Shown in pieces: positions 13,160-13,993 of a stretch of DNA of 13,993 bases. The stretch is from Oscillospiraceae bacterium. Lineage in GTDB: Bacteria > Bacillota > Clostridia > Oscillospirales > Oscillospiraceae. The stretch covers positions 1 through 13,993 of the forward strand of contig SVKT01000030.1 in assembly GCA_015068335.1 (NCBI GenBank), written 5' to 3'. The number at the start of each line of letters is the position of its first letter. Position 1 is the first letter of the stretch. The notes beneath the pieces were generated by a model. The model searched no databases. It had not been told where the DNA came from and was given only the letters and a program-made list of their open reading frames with translations. The position numbers and the translations under genes are program-made.

Positions 13160-13993
13160 ATGTCGGAAAAAATCGTGATCGCCTTAGGCGGAAATGCCCT
13201 GCAATCCGGAGATTCCGCGCCCACGGCGGAAGCGCAGTTGGAGGTGGTGCGCCGCACCGCCCAGCATATTGCCGAGATCAGCCGCCGGGGCTATGAATTG
13301 GCCATTGTACACGGAAACGGCCCTCAGGTGGGCCGCATCCTGCTGGCGTCCGAAACGGCGAAGGAGGTCGTCCCGCCGATGCCCTTTGACGTCTGCGGCG
13401 CGATGAGCCAGGGCTATATCGGCTACCACATCCAGCAGGCGCTGAAATATGCCCTGAACGCCCGCAACCGGAACTACCCCGTGGTGTCCATCACCACCCA
13501 GGTGGTGGTGGACCGCAACGACCCCGCCTTCCAGAACCCCACCAAGCCCATCGGCGGCTTCTGCACCGAGGAGGAGGCCCGGCGGCTGGAACGGGAGAAG
13601 GGCTATGTGATGAAAGAGGACTCCGGCCGCGGCTGGCGGCGGGTGGTGGCCTCGCCCCAGCCCCGCCGCATCGTGGAGATCGGCGCCGTCCGGCTGCTGT
13701 GGGATCACGCCATCGTCATCACCTGCGGCGGAGGTGGTGTGCCGGTGGTGGAAAATCCCGACGGCACGCTGGAAGGCGTCGCGGCAGTCATTGACAAGGA
13801 CTACGCCGCCGAACTTCTGGCAGAGCAGGTGGATGCCGACGCGCTGCTGATCCTGACGGAGGTGGAGAAGGTGGCCATCAACTTCGGCAAGCCCAACCAG
13901 CAGGATCTGAGCCGGCTGAGTCTGGCGGAAGCCGCCCGCTACGCCGAGGCGGGGCAGTTCGGCGCCGGCAGTATGCTGCCCAAGGTGGAGGCT
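13160..13993 (+). CDS. arcC: Carbamate kinase, 3'-truncated
   Basis: Carbamate kinase transfers phosphate between carbamoyl phosphate and ADP to make ATP, usually the last step of arginine-deiminase or allantoin/oxamate breakdown. The ATG at 13160 has AGGAAG 9 nt upstream, and the frame is open to the end of the window (278 codons); about 30 residues of the usual 310 or so are missing. Motifs: KIVIALGGNAL (4-14), AIVHGNGPQVG (48-58), FDVCGAMSQGYIGY (76-89), TQVVVDRNDPAFQNPTKPIG (113-132), the SGRGWRRVVASPQP stretch (155-168), ITCGGGGVPVV (187-197), DKDYAAELLA (212-221, nucleotide-site Lys213) and ILTEVEKVAINFG (231-243). It is transcribed away from the ilv operon; no ADI-pathway partner is visible in the window, so its pathway is open. 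Confidence 0.94.
   Translation, partial: MSEKIVIALGGNALQSGDSAPTAEAQLEVVRRTAQHIAEISRRGYELAIVHGNGPQVGRILLASETAKEVVPPMPFDVCGAMSQGYIGYHIQQALKYALNARNRNYPVVSITTQVVVDRNDPAFQNPTKPIGGFCTEEEARRLEREKGYVMKEDSGRGWRRVVASPQPRRIVEIGAVRLLWDHAIVITCGGGGVPVVENPDGTLEGVAAVIDKDYAAELLAEQVDADALLILTEVEKVAINFGKPNQQDLSRLSLAEAARYAEAGQFGAGSMLPKVEA

Overview
The window looks like chromosomal DNA from a GC-rich anaerobic Firmicute, most likely of the Oscillospiraceae/Clostridia type. The grounds are strong AGGAGG ribosome binding sites, TTG starts, clostridial-style LeuC/LeuD, a DUF815 ATPase and an iron-sulfur IlvD that lacks the third cysteine. This placement is inferred from style, not from a database match. It is mainly a branched-chain amino acid (BCAA) biosynthesis region with one foreign-looking insert.

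Layout. (1) 1-2561, plus strand: leuC (5' end cut off by the window), leuD and leuB, tightly packed leucine genes. (2) 2564-4029: a block of about 1.43 kb bounded by two copies of a 28-bp sequence. It holds a terminator hairpin, a minus-strand gene for a secreted SH3-like/CHAP cell-wall hydrolase (2648-3643) and an AT-richer upstream region with degenerate 68-bp repeats. The right-hand 28-bp copy is part of a perfect 13-bp-stem terminator; the left-hand copy is a broken version of it. (3) 12844 down to 4042, minus strand: a long ilv operon in the order leader peptide - attenuator-like terminator - ilvB1 - ilvN1 - ilvB2 - ilvN2 - ilvC - ilvD - DUF815 AAA+ ATPase, ending at the terminator at 4000-4029. 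(4) 12845-13159: an AT-rich divergent promoter region. (5) 13160 to the end, plus strand: arcC (carbamate kinase), cut off at its 3' end.

How the genes work together. IlvB/IlvN make acetolactate and acetohydroxybutyrate, IlvC reduces and isomerises them, and IlvD dehydrates the diols to the 2-keto acids of valine and isoleucine. The valine precursor 2-ketoisovalerate also feeds LeuC/LeuD/LeuB. Isopropylmalate synthase and the transaminase are not visible here.

Most notable points. First, there is an unlisted 31-codon leader ORF in which 15 of 19 consecutive residues are Leu, Ile or Val. It has a strong ribosome binding site and lies 78 nt upstream of a perfect 16-bp terminator hairpin in front of ilvB1, which suggests translation-coupled attenuation rather than the T-box usual in Firmicutes. 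Second, the operon holds two complete acetolactate synthase pairs; IlvB1 has lost the Trp of the RQWQ motif (Ile476 instead). Third, the CHAP gene block appears to have split an ancestral shared terminator.
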